A DNA stretch of 64,000 nt from Welwitschia mirabilis (lineage: Eukaryota; Gnetophyta; Gnetopsida; Welwitschiales), in NCBI GenBank assembly GCA_051453625.1, contig JBOZIK010000001.1:297618599-297682598 (forward strand). The letters run 5' to 3'. Below the pieces are notes generated by a model. It did no database searches. It saw nothing but the letters and a program-made list of their open reading frames with translations, and was not told the DNA's origin. Shown here piece after piece: positions 46,230-57,260 of this stretch. The position numbers were made by a program, and so were the translations under genes. Position 1 is the stretch's first letter. The number at the start of each line of letters is the position of its first letter.

Positions 46230-47180
46230 AATAAGGTAATCTACCTAAGGTAAAATATGTCTTTTAATGTAAAAGGATTAAAACATAATCTACTTGATGT
46301 CAATCAATTATGTGATGTAAACCTATTATCTAACTTTGATTAAAGATTATTATATCATTTAAGAGCATAACTAAAACAAATTATTATCTATTATAACTAA
46401 AAGATCAAATTTTTATATCACTACATTATAAGATATCTCTAAAAAGGAAATTGAATGTTTATTAGAATTACAAGTAAATTAAAGACATAACACAAAAGTA
46501 TTGGTCAACTAAACAACAATCTAATAGAGATCTTATCTTTAATAGATATGGTAAGAGAACTTCCTAAGTTCCAAAGTATTAATGAACAAGTATGTAAGAG
46601 TTATTAAAAAGAATAGAAAATAAGGGTAAGGTTTAAATAAAAATGAATACAAGATCATTAATATAAGAAGTGATAATAATAATAAGTTTAAAAATGCAAG
46701 GTTTAAAGGCTTTTATAAAAGATTTGGTATCCTTCATCAATTATTTACACCAAGAACTCTATAACTAAATGGAATTGTTAAAAGAAGAATAAGGTCCTAA
46801 ATGAAATGGTAAGAATGATGGTACATGACCAATAAGTTTCATGTCATTTTTGGATGGAAGCCATTTATAATACATGTTATGTTTCCTACAGAGTTCTAAA
46901 TCAGATTCTTTTCTTTAAAAACTTCATATGAACTATGGTTTAATAATATATCCTAAATAAGTTACTTTCATTTATTTGGTTTAAAATGTTTTATTTTAAA
47001 TGATAAAGATAAGGATATTTAATTTTAAATTTGATAATGGAATTTTTATGGATTATTCCATGGTCAGTAAAGCCTACTGAGTGTTGAATAATAGAATAGA
47101 GATAACTATTAATGTAAAAATAGATATGCTAACTCAACTTTTGTTTGTGTGCAGATAACTCTGTATTCATATAGCTTGAA
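46230..47180 (+). pseudogene. Copia pre-integrase and integrase remnant
   Basis: VKGLKHNLLDVNQLCDV at 46268-46318 is the block just before integrase. LIDMVRELPKF and VCKSY (46530-46605) belong to the zinc-binding N-terminal region of integrase. IRSDNNNKFKNARFKGFYKR then FTPRTL and NGIVKRRIR (46664-46800) follow the catalytic core, with the Asp of RSD kept but the catalytic Glu of the NG-VER motif changed to Lys. Stops are frequent. The protease between gag and here is not clearly recognisable. Confidence 0.8.
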
Positions 47181-47419
47181 AAATCCTTTAGCAACCCTTA
47201 AGTATAATTAGATAGTAAGTAATATAAGGAAGAAACAAAGGGAAAAAAATATCTTCTAATAAGATTAGACTAAAAAAGGGTCCTTCTATAGGAAACATCA
47301 TTAGTAGTCCATGTTGCAGTATTTAAACTCAAATCTGTACTAAGGAGTTTTCTAGATTTGCAACATATATCTCATAAGTATAACTTAAAAGTCTTAATAA
47401 ATCAAAAAGTGATGATCAT

Positions 47420-48640
47420 TTGATGCTAGCAATGTAAGAAGAATTAAATTAGTTTGAAATATGTAATATTTATAAACTCAATCCAAGAGTCTTAAATGGA
47501 CTGATAATTGGCATAGAATGAATCTTCAAAAATGAAATAGATGAAAACTATAATATTATAAGAAAAAAATAAATATTATTTTTAAAGGAAAAAAAGGCTA
47601 TCTATGGTCTTAAGAAATCATTTAGATCATTGTATATTATACTTTTATGACATCTCATAGAAAATGAATTCAAAATAGATACATTTGATGTTATTTTATT
47701 TATTTAAATAGACAATATGAATTTTACTATTATACAAATCTATGAGGATGATATCATTTTTTGTGCTACCAATGAATAATTATGTATGAAGTTTGCTGTA
47801 ATTATGTGGATTGAATTTAAGATGAGCCTCATTAGAGAACTAGCAACGTTTGAAGCTTCAAGTTATGTAACAAAAACAAGGTATGTTTCTTCCTCAGCAT
47901 AAATACATTAAAAATTTATTAGTCAAATATGGATTATAGGATTATAAGGCTAAAGTCATTTAAATGAGCTAAAGCAAAAAACTAGACAAGGATGAACATG
48001 TTGAGAAAGTTGACCATAAGCTATATAGAGCTCTAATTATTAGTTTATTGTATCTTAGGTCTAGTACACCTGATATCATATTAAGTATAGGTATTTATTC
48101 CTACTATCAAAGTGATACTAGAGAATCACATTTTTTGATAGTTAAAAGAATATTGCATTATGTGGAAGGTACTTACAAATTAGAGACTTTGGTATTTAAA
48201 GGATTCCTACCTTAGTCTAGTCAGATATTGTAATGCAGACTCAGTAAGTTACAAGGATGCTAGAGAAGCACAAGTGGAAATTACTTCTTGTTTAGGTAAT
48301 ACCTAATATCTTAGATTATTAAAGAGAAAAGTTCAAATACTCTCTTAACTACTAAATTAGAGTAAATCATTATTTGAATTTATTGTGATTTGTTACTTTT
48401 AATGAAATTACCCTTTAAAAACATTAGACTAATCATGAAGAATATTTCTATTTATTACAATAACAAAAGTTTCATCAACATCTTCAAGAATTCAATTTAG
48501 TATCAAATATTATTTCTTGAGAGAGCATGTATGAAGAATATGCTAATACTAATTATTAACTTACTAATATTTTCACCAAACCACTAAGGGGTAAGAGATT
48601 TATCAAACTGTATAGGAATTTAGGAATTAAATCTCCTCCA
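47420..48640 (+). pseudogene. Copia reverse transcriptase and RNase H remnant
   Basis: The RT starts with EELN-FE-CNIYKLNPR and GIE-IFKNEIDENYNI (the W-FK-K block). It continues with KAIYGLKKSFRSLYI and an altered catalytic box YEDD at 47741-47752 (copia normally has YVDD). Then come LFLP-type, KYGL-DY and SLLYLR-STPDI blocks. RNase H follows with CNADSVSYKDARE (48225 on), and the C-terminal signature TNIFTKPLRGKRFIKLYRNL lies at 48560-48620. Many stops are present. This is the copia order integrase, RT, RNase H. Confidence 0.85.
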
Positions 48641-49349
48641 ATTAGGTAAATCAATAGGTAATCACTCTTAAATATGAACTTAGCATTTTGTTTATTGATA
48701 TTTTATGACTTAAGATATTAGCTAGAGCATAGATACGCATATCATGTACATGTTATCTTATCATTTATTTAAGCTATGAAAGCCTAATGTTGATGTTAGT
48801 TATAAAAGATTTAGAAGTTTTTATTTTGCAAGAAAGACATCTTTGCAGTCATATAAATCTAAGTTAAAGATATCTTTAAGTCTATAAACATTTTCTAAAT
48901 AAACTTCTTTGGGTATGTAGATGTCTTTGATGAGGTATCATTTTATAAAATCTATTTGTAATCAAAATGGATGTCATTGGTTTTGTAAACATTTCTACCA
49001 TGATCAGGTTACTATTGAAGTTTCTTATTAAAATATGTCTTTATGTTTAATAAACATCTACTTTCATCACTTTAGAATTTTTTTTAAGTAGTAAACATCT
49101 TTCATAAGGCACATTAATAATTCAAATGTGTGCTCAAAATGAGGGTTTTCAATCCTTTTAAATAGGAATGGGATCTCCATTCTTATTATAAGTTATTTAC
49201 TTAATAAGTACCCTCACTAACGTGCTCTATAGCATAATTTTTCTCAAATCTCTTAACATAGATATGTTTGAATTAAAAGAAGTCTACAAAACTAGCAAAT
49301 TAGATGCCCTTCTTTTTGATAACTGCTATTTCTCTTTATTTCTTTCAAA

Positions 49350-50890
49350 CGTTCTATAAGATTTTAGTTCTTTCAGAATTTAAGGTAAGATGAAAAGCCC
49401 TCTAGTTCTTTAAAAGAAAAGAAAACTATCATTGACACATAGAGAACTTATCATGAATCATAATTTTATCATGAATCAGTATTAAAATGGTTTAAAATAT
49501 GGAATAGAAGCTCTATTATTATAGACAGTGCCGTTTATTTTTAGAGCATAGGAAAGATTATATCTTCTTTTCACTTCTCTTATTTTGGTTGTAACATGAA
49601 AGTACAACTAGAATATAGCATTTTTAAAGCTAGTTGTTTATAATTGGTATGCTAATATTCATGAAACAGATGATATCACATGCATATTTTAAACACAAAT
49701 AAGAGGTATTTCTTTATTTTGTATAGCTAGTTTTGGTAATTCCCTTCTTAACATAGATGATTTAGAGATTTCTTAATTATATATGCATTCTTTTAAGGAT
49801 ATCTTTACATATCATTTGATTAAGATTTCATGGGGTTCATTAAGTAATATTATTTTTTGACATTTAATTTTCATGAGAATGTTGGATGAAAATTAATGGT
49901 ATCTAATGCATCAATTTTAAGTTTGACTATATTTTACAATATTCTAGTCAATGAAGATAGCTATAGTTATCATATTCCCATGTAAACATTTCTAATATAC
50001 TACTTCTAACAAGAACCAAAATTTATCTTGGCTTCATATTATGCNNNNNNNNNNNNNNNNNNNNNNNNNNNNNNNNNNNNNNNNNNNNNNNNNNNNNNNN
50101 NNNNNNNNNNNNNNNNNNNNNNNNNNNNNNNNNNNNNNNNNNNNGCTTCTTAAGTCCAACCTAAGTGCGGGTTGTGACACATATTCTATCCAATTTTAGT
50201 TTTTTAGTCTTTTACTTTTAAAATAATGAGGAAAAAGCCATCTGATTCTTCAAAAGGAAAGAAACCTCTCATTGAAACAAAGATACCTTAGTATAAACCA
50301 TAATTGTATCATGAATCAGTAGCAAAACAATTTAAAACATGGGTCAAGAATTCTATTATTGTAAAAAGAACCCTTGATTTTCAAAAGCATAAGAAAGATC
50401 AGCTCCTATCTTACTTCTATTATCTTGGTTGGGATATGAAGTTTCAACTTGAATAGAGCATTCCAAATCCAATTGTTTTGAGTTCTATGCCAACATTCAT
50501 AAAATAGAGAACACCACTCATACATTTCAAACATAATTAAGAGGTATCTTTCTCTTTCTTACACCTAGTTTTGTCAATTACCTATTTGGCATAAATGATT
50601 TATAACTTTTTTAGTTGTATGTGCATTCTTTCAAGGATATTTGCACATTTCGTTTTGTTAAGATTTCAAGTCCATTAAAAAATATTATTCTTGGCTATTT
50701 AAATATGAATTTTTACGAGAATGTGAAACAAAAATATGTGATACTTGATACATTAATTTGAGCTGATTACATTCTATAATATTCTAATTCATGGAGGTAG
50801 CTATAATTATTGTAATTCTGTGCAAATATTTATAGTATGCTACCTTCGTATATGAATGAAAATTGATCTTGGCTTCATATTATGCATGAA
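49350..50890 (+). pseudogene. Extra ORF region downstream of pol, present as two diverged copies
   Basis: Segments about 49350-50044 and 50165-50884 are homologous and separated by a 100-N gap. Each gives, across stops, residues like VVYNWYANIHETDDITCIFK and TQIRGISLFCIASFGNSLLN. This resembles the plant retrotransposon accessory protein whose family has a V-FYAN...RG--V-F----IN--LG pattern (the PF20167-type 'putative plant transposon protein'). That assignment is from memory of the pattern, so it is moderate. The position after RNase H fits the SIRE/Maximus extra ORF. Confidence 0.5.
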
Positions 50891-52928
50891 CATTATTACT
50901 CTCTTTCATAAGGATTCTACTTTATGTTATTGTTATTTCATTAGCTTGATAATTAGCAATTACAAGTATATTAGTACCATAAGTTAGTCTTATTCAACCC
51001 AAAAACCTCCTTTTCAAGTAAAGTTCAAGAAAAAGTAGCATGCTTCTGTGTAAGTAGGTAAAGGCATAAGTAAGAGGATTTTCAAATCACAATTTCAGAG
51101 CTCTCATTTCATAGCTATTCATAGTTTCTCATTAGTGAATAAGGGGCTCAAGAAAGTTGCAAAAATAATGGGTAAATTTAACAAAATTATTTTAAGATGA
51201 AAGTAGCATAGATATCCAACAAATAAGGGGGAGGTAGTTATAGATAATGAAAAATCCATGGGAACTACCACTTGATCTATTTAGAGGATGAGTTGAAGGC
51301 ATAAGAACTACCTACACTTCTTACTATAGGTTATGACTAAAGTAGAGTAGAAAATTTAGATACTTTAGCATCCATAGAGGAGGTTACATTTTTAAGGGAA
51401 TCATTAACTCTATTATAGGTTTTGACATAAGCTCAAGGGAAGTAGTAGGTAGACCTAGAAATATTTAATGATGAGCTACTTATCTTTCATAGACCTTATT
51501 ACAAGTTATTCATTTATTGTCCCATGTAGTTGTTTTTCCCACCTTGCCTTCCATCACCATCATCACCTCTCATATTTCCTATTCACAAAGCACCTCTTAG
51601 GATCACTTTACACTTCTATATCTACTTTTGCTAAGTCTTCCATTACCAATTTCTTTGATGCATTCATCACCCTTCATACATACTCACATATGAGGAGATA
51701 TATCTCTCAAGATCATCGGAAAACATTGTCACAACCATCATAAAAATGGCATATGCCTACACCTACATCNNNNNNNNNNNNNNNNNNNNNNNNNNNNNNN
51801 NNNNNNNNNNNNNNNNNNNNNNNNNNNNNNNNNNNNNNNNNNNNNNNNNNNNNNNNNNNNNNNNNNNNNNNNNNNNNNNNNNNNNNNNNNNNNNNNNNNN
51901 NNNNNNNNNNNNNNNNNNNNNNNNNNNNNNNNNNNNNNNNNNNNNNNNNNNNNNNNNNNNNNNNNNNNNNNNNNNNNNNNNNNNNNNNNNNNNNNNNNNN
52001 NNNNNNNNNNNNNNNNNNNNNNNNNNNNNNNNNNNNNNNNNNNNNNNNNNNNNNNNNNNNNNNNNNNNNNNNNNNNNNNNNNNNNNNNNNNNNNNNNNNN
52101 NNNNNNNNNNNNNNNNNNNNNNNNNNNNNNNNNNNNNNNNNNNNNNNNNNNNNNNNNNNNNNNNNNNNNNNNNNNNNNNNNNNNNNNNNNNNNNNNNNNN
52201 NNNNNNNNNNNNNNNNNNNNNNNNNNNNNNNNNNNNNNNNNNNNNNNNNNNNNNNNNNNNNNNNNNNNNNNNNNNNNNNNNNNNNNNNNNNNNNNNNNNN
52301 NNNNNNNNNNNNNNNNNNNNNNNNNNNNNNNNNNNNNNNNNNNNNNNNNNNNNNNNNNNNNNNNNNNNNNNNNNNNNNNNNNNNNNNNNACATCATCTTT
52401 CTTATGCATCATTAAACCTCTATCATTAGAGATAATGATGATGATACTAATGATGCTAGGGATGGCAGTGATGTCGCATGCAATAATGAGTCTTTTATGT
52501 TATCCAAAAAGGAGAAGAATATGGGTAAATTAGATTGGATCATATTAGATATAGTATATGATTTTGAAGGATGTGAACTTAAAATGGGTAATTGGAATTT
52601 CTATGAGTGATATTGCTATTGATGCTTACTTTTACATGTTGGCATACATATCATCATGTCTTGATGATTTGTTTATTATTATCTTTAGTTGTTGAACTTC
52701 TTTTGTATGTAGTGTAACTTACTCTTTGACATGTATCTGGCAATTCAATATATTAGTACTAATTCTCATTTACTATCTTGTAATAATTGTTAATTTTCTT
52801 TTTAATTTCATTACACATTTTCAAATTAATGCCTTATGTAATACACTATGTTTCATTTTGAATTAATATTATCTTAAGTAAATTAACATGATTTCACTAA
52901 TGAGATTTGTCAATGCTTGGACAACATC
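50891..52928 (+). other. Copia 3' interior, no motif recognised
   Basis: This lies between the extra ORF and the polypurine tract. It includes a 619-N gap (51771-52389). Frames such as 51468-51743 (a His-rich run HHHHH) have no family resemblance that I recognise. A GATGATGATACTAATGATGC acidic-type stretch follows the gap. Confidence 0.5.
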
Positions 52929-52940
52929 AAAAAGGGGAAG
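52929..52940 (+). other. Copia polypurine tract
   Basis: AAAAAGGGGAAG immediately precedes the right LTR start (TTTACTAATGAAATACTAGT). It is the expected plus-strand primer site of an LTR retrotransposon and fixes the LTR boundary. Confidence 0.85.
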
Positions 52941-53835
52941 TTTACTAATGAAATACTAGTTTTGATAATTTCACTTGTTAAATGTAATGTGTTTAATGTG
53001 AAAATAGGATATTAGAAAATACCTAAGATGTAAATTAGCATCAAGCTAATCAAACCTTAAAGATCAAAGTTCATAGAAGCTTCAGCTCAAACTTTGTAAA
53101 GGATAAAAAAATAACAAAAGATGTCTATAGTTTTAAAGACTTCTATTATAAATACATCTACTTACTTAAACATGTCTAGGTTAAATCTGAAGCTTACATA
53201 AGTAAAAGACATCTATTATGATAAAGATGTATATATTGAACCAAGGATATGAAATGAGTGAAAGACATCTAGGAAATTAAAGGCATCTATTCTAATTCAA
53301 CTATTTAAAGATGTTTACTAAATTAAAGATGTCTATGCTAGACCAAAAGAAATAATAGAGATCAATTAAATAATGAGGAATTACCTAGATCCTAGGGGAT
53401 TAAACAAGTCTTACATGATGAATGCATAATACGTAAGGGTTAAAGATAAAGCATTTCAAGCCTTGGAATCTAGGTAATTTAACCAAATACATCTTTTAGT
53501 ATGAAGATGTCTACCTAATAAAAACATCCACTACATCTAAGACATCTATTTCAAAAAATTCATAAAAAATAAAATATCTATAGAATAACCAAATATTAGT
53601 CATTATAGCCATTGCATGTAATTTAAACATTTTTAAATAGGCATCTCACTAGGGTAAATGCTAGGAATACATATTAATAATAAAAGAAAAAAGAAGAGAA
53701 CAAGGTTATTCATTTTAGATGATTGATACTACACATAAATAATTCTATGTCCTTAATGAAGAGAATCATTTCCTAAAGATATTGCTTAATCATTAACTCT
53801 TTCATAACTATGTAACTTTGATATTAGTATTTATG
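52941..53835 (+). repeat. Copia right LTR, 3'-truncated
   Basis: It follows the left LTR from TTTACTAATGAAATACTAGT to about 53835 (AACTCTTTCATAACTATGTA), then similarity stops. The terminal several hundred bases are missing. It contains the same series of AGACATCT/AGATGTCT words. Confidence 0.75.
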
Positions 53836-56649
53836 GGTATTAGAATGGTAAATTGTATGTATTTAGTAGGGTTTTTTGAGTATATTTATAGGATCTTAGG
53901 TAGGTTTATGCTCTGTTTCGATGATAACAAACGACTAAGGTAAATATCATGAAAAAATGCAATCTGTATTACATTTAATAGAATTTAAGACAAATTTCAA
54001 TACATCCTATATAAGGTAGAAATCCTATAATAAAAGAGGCTAATTTGATACAAGAAACAACTTAAAAACCCATGGTCCACCATATTATCTAGATGGTAGT
54101 ACAAAGAACAGAAGAAATAATGCTTACTAAGATGATGACTAGACCAAACTAGTAGCTAGTGTGGATCCTGTATGTTATGGCATCATCTCTTGTGATGTCC
54201 AAATGATTGGTAGGATGACATCTAAATATAACTATTCACCAAATGCCACTAAACTTTTTTCATGTGTCATGTGCCTTCTTGCACATATGTTAGGGATTTA
54301 CTGTGTATGTTAGGTTTTGTTGTTTTTACATTCTTATTTGTAATAAATAACTCCTCTGTCCTTGACTTTGATTTTATTTTCTTTAGCACTAGAAATTTAC
54401 ATGATAATAGATTAAAGGGTAGGAGATCCATCTCTTATTATTATAAAGAGATTTCTTTCCTAGTTTTGAGTTACTTCATTGAGGTGCTGCTACTTTGTAA
54501 CATGAATGTGAATTTGAAAATAATCAAAAATTTATTTTCCTTTTCATATTTTGTGTTATGTGGATTTTCCTTATAGTTTATATTGCTTATAATTTTTTGA
54601 TAAATTCGTCTATGATATATATCATAAGGGCAACCTTTGTTAAGATTGAAAAATGATAATTTAGTTGCATTGCATTTTATTTTCTAAATTAACATTACCT
54701 ATTTACATGTTTTATTTGATGTACTTAATAGCCTTGATTGGTTTTAGTTAGTAACAGTTTCTTAAATTGATCTAGGTTATACAACATTAATCTCTGTGAT
54801 GTTAATTTAGTAATTGAATAGACATTGCATTTAGATTAGTCTTGTATTTCATTTGAATAGCGTATTTACTTGCATTATTTTTTACATTGTTATTTATTTT
54901 GTTCTGCTTAAAAGAAAGTAGAAAAATATTTAATTTGAAATCAATTCTCTTTTTTCTCACCTATGCCTTTGATGGGTTATAATATTTGAGTTACTTTGAT
55001 CTATATTAGTGTGTTTTATTTTGTAATATATATCTATGATTAACAAGATTTAATAAGAACATGAAAGATTATAAGATAAACCTAAAACTTTAAAAAAGTC
55101 TTATAAAAATTTAAATGTTAGCCAAAAAGGTTAGGCTTAGATATTAGCATAATCATATTGGAATTAATCAAAAAGTCCAAAAAATGGGGAATGATGAAGG
55201 ATCATGATGAATAAGGATTGGGCATGAGAAATAATCCAAATAATCAAAATATAAGATTATGATATTGCACTAAGTAGGATAAAGCTTAACAAGGAAACTC
55301 AACAAATATGCTCAAACTGAAAAATGATCATGGAAGATATATAGAACTCTAAAATATTCAAAGGAACATCATGAAATTATAAATAATATCATCTAATTAA
55401 AATTATAAAAGAAAATTAACTTTCATTGATAAAATAACATGATGAAAATAAAAATACCAACAAGCAAACTACTAAATAATAAGGTCCTAAAAATGATATT
55501 CAAAAAGTATAAAAATAACTTTAAAATAATAAATCAAACATCTAAGGAAAAAATAGAATTAAAATAGACAACTAAGAACATGAATAAGATAGTGTAACCA
55601 CCGTAAATCCCAACCTAGAAACCCACTTGGAAGAAATCATAAAGTTAGATTAGTAAAGATGCATGACAAGATGTATCAAATTGATAAAGTTTCACTTGAT
55701 AAGGTAGTGATTATGATAATAGCAAAGATCAAGTACTCTAAATAATAAATGATAAGATCAAAAGATACTCAAAAATGAACTCACTTATTTACATTTCAAA
55801 ACACATCCTAATACTTAAAAGTAAAATAATCATGTGGAAATACTAAGAGTCTAGGAAATAAGTAATGCCTCTGATGATACTAGGAACATCATTAATCTTA
55901 TATTCTCAAANNNNNNNNNNTTACTATCTTCTATGAGAAGGGCCTTGTAATTATAGTCAAAGAAATAAGGACCTATGAAGCATGCCCAACTAACACCCCA
56001 GTGGATTTTCCATAGCTATCAACATTACCAAAGGATCCATTTGGAAACGTTTACCTTGATGAAGTAGGACAACATGGTAACTATGTATTTAGCATAGAGA
56101 TAATAGATTAGAGACATTATTTTTCTTGTTCTTCTTCTTATTTTTCTTCTTCTTTTTCTTCTTTTTTTATTTTGTTTCTGTATGATGGGGGAAGGGAGGA
56201 TAAATAAATCCTAGATGACCACATACTCTAAAAGTTGAAGGTGAAAAAGTAATATGAAAGATAGAAAAGAATACTATAAACAACCAAAGACCTCATGCCA
56301 TTAAGAAAAATACAAAAACCAAGGCATCTTCTTTTAAAGTGAAGTTCATAGATGTGTGAATCTCTTAAGATGAGGTGAATCCAATGTTATCATTATAAAA
56401 TGCCCAAGTAATAAGTACTACTCATGAAAACCTCATAAAGCAAACACATAAGTCAATTTAAAGATGATTAAGTAACATCATAACATTTCCAAAAGGAATC
56501 ATCTAAGAGATAACTTAGACAATGATAGGAAAAAAGTTCGTCTCATCGAGGGAAACCTCCAAGATAAGTAATTCTATTATATTCAAGGTTGTATTGGAAG
56601 TTTTTTATTTTATATTTTTAACTTTTGTTCATTAACCTTTTAAGTATTC
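53836..56649. other. AT-rich DNA without recognised genes
   Basis: Unrelated sequence takes over after the copia LTR. The open frame at 54262-54576 (104 codons, hydrophobic, plus) has no family resemblance. A T/C-rich TTCTTCTT tract lies at 56119-56178. Part of 55900-56649 may be the terminal part of the gypsy fragment that begins at 56974 on the minus strand. Confidence 0.5.
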
Positions 56650-56974
56650 TAATTATCTAAGTCAGAAAACTCAATGAAGCCAATACAATTTACTTTTCTA
56701 GAATGTATTTGCTATATAGCATAAGGGCTTAATCATTTATAGGTCAACTTATTATGTAAATGATGCACTCTAGTGTTGTATAAAAGAACAATTTGACCAA
56801 GTTTAAACTTGTTATCAATTAATTTTTAGTCTTATTTAGACTTAGCTTGAGCTTTGTGAATGAGTTGATATTGTATAGCACAAGTATGTTTTTCATTTAA
56901 GTGATTAAGTTGAGCTACTCTAATTTTACGTTTTTTATGTAAGTGTAAAAGATTGAGTTGATGAAAAGAACAAT
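56650..56974 (-). pseudogene. Ty3/gypsy integrase C-terminal fragment
   Basis: The minus strand from 56974 reads HQLNLLHLHKKRKIRVAQLN, then QLIHKAQAKSK, then NKFKLGQIVLLYNTRVHHLH and NKLTYK-LSPYAI. The spacing of HKA, KFK-G--VLLYN-R, KL--K--GPY is that of the integrase C-terminal region in plant Ty3/gypsy elements. It has three or more stops. It is cut at 56974 by the end of the CACTA element. Confidence 0.75.
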
Positions 56975-56999
56975 CACTGTAAGAAATATAGGTTTTTAA

Positions 57000-57260
57000 A
57001 ATATTTCTAAAATTCCTTAAAAGGTGTTAAAAAATTCCTTAAAAGATTTTAAGATGTTTCTTCACATGACACCTTAAAAATCATTACCTTAAAAGCCTAC
57101 ATGCTTTTAATGCATTTTTGAGGCATCTTAATAAAAATGCATTAAAATGTATTTTAAGGTGTTTTTCCAAGAAACACCTTAAAAAGTTTTTTAAGGTGTT
57201 TTTCCAAGAAACACCTTAATATGTCTTTTAAGACAGTTTTCAAGAAATACCTCAATACAT
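57000..57260. repeat. Subterminal repeats and twin hairpins of the CACTA end
   Basis: AAGGTGTTT and its complement AAACACCTT recur through the stretch in diverged forms. Two near-identical hairpins stand out: 57152-57184 (13-bp arms TTTTAAGGTGTTT, loop TTCCAAG) and 57191-57219 (11-bp arms, same loop). Subterminal repeats of this kind are where TNPA-type proteins bind in characterised En/Spm elements. Confidence 0.8.

Larger units (their letters stand above)
35401..53835 (+). mobile_element. Ty1/copia retrotransposon, SIRE/Maximus-like layout, split by a nested element
   Basis: The parts in order are: left LTR 35401-36590 continued at 44091-44296, iMet-type primer site at 44298, gag, protease/integrase, RT, RNase H (all with stops), an extra ORF region downstream of pol, polypurine tract AAAAAGGGGAAG (52929-52940), and right LTR 52941-53835. 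Integrase before RT defines copia. The 4.3 kb between RNase H and the right LTR, with an extra ORF, is typical of the SIRE/Maximus lineage. The nested insertion 36591-44090 explains why the first LTR part and the primer site are 7.5 kb apart. Confidence 0.8.

Noticed and set aside
51468-51743. 91-codon frame with a HHHHH run
   Set aside because: There is no recognisable family. It lies in the copia 3' interior, and its composition follows local CATCAC repeats.
54262-54576. 104-codon hydrophobic frame on the plus strand
   Set aside because: T-rich DNA gives Phe/Leu/Ile-rich frames by chance. There is no start context, splice sites or similarity.
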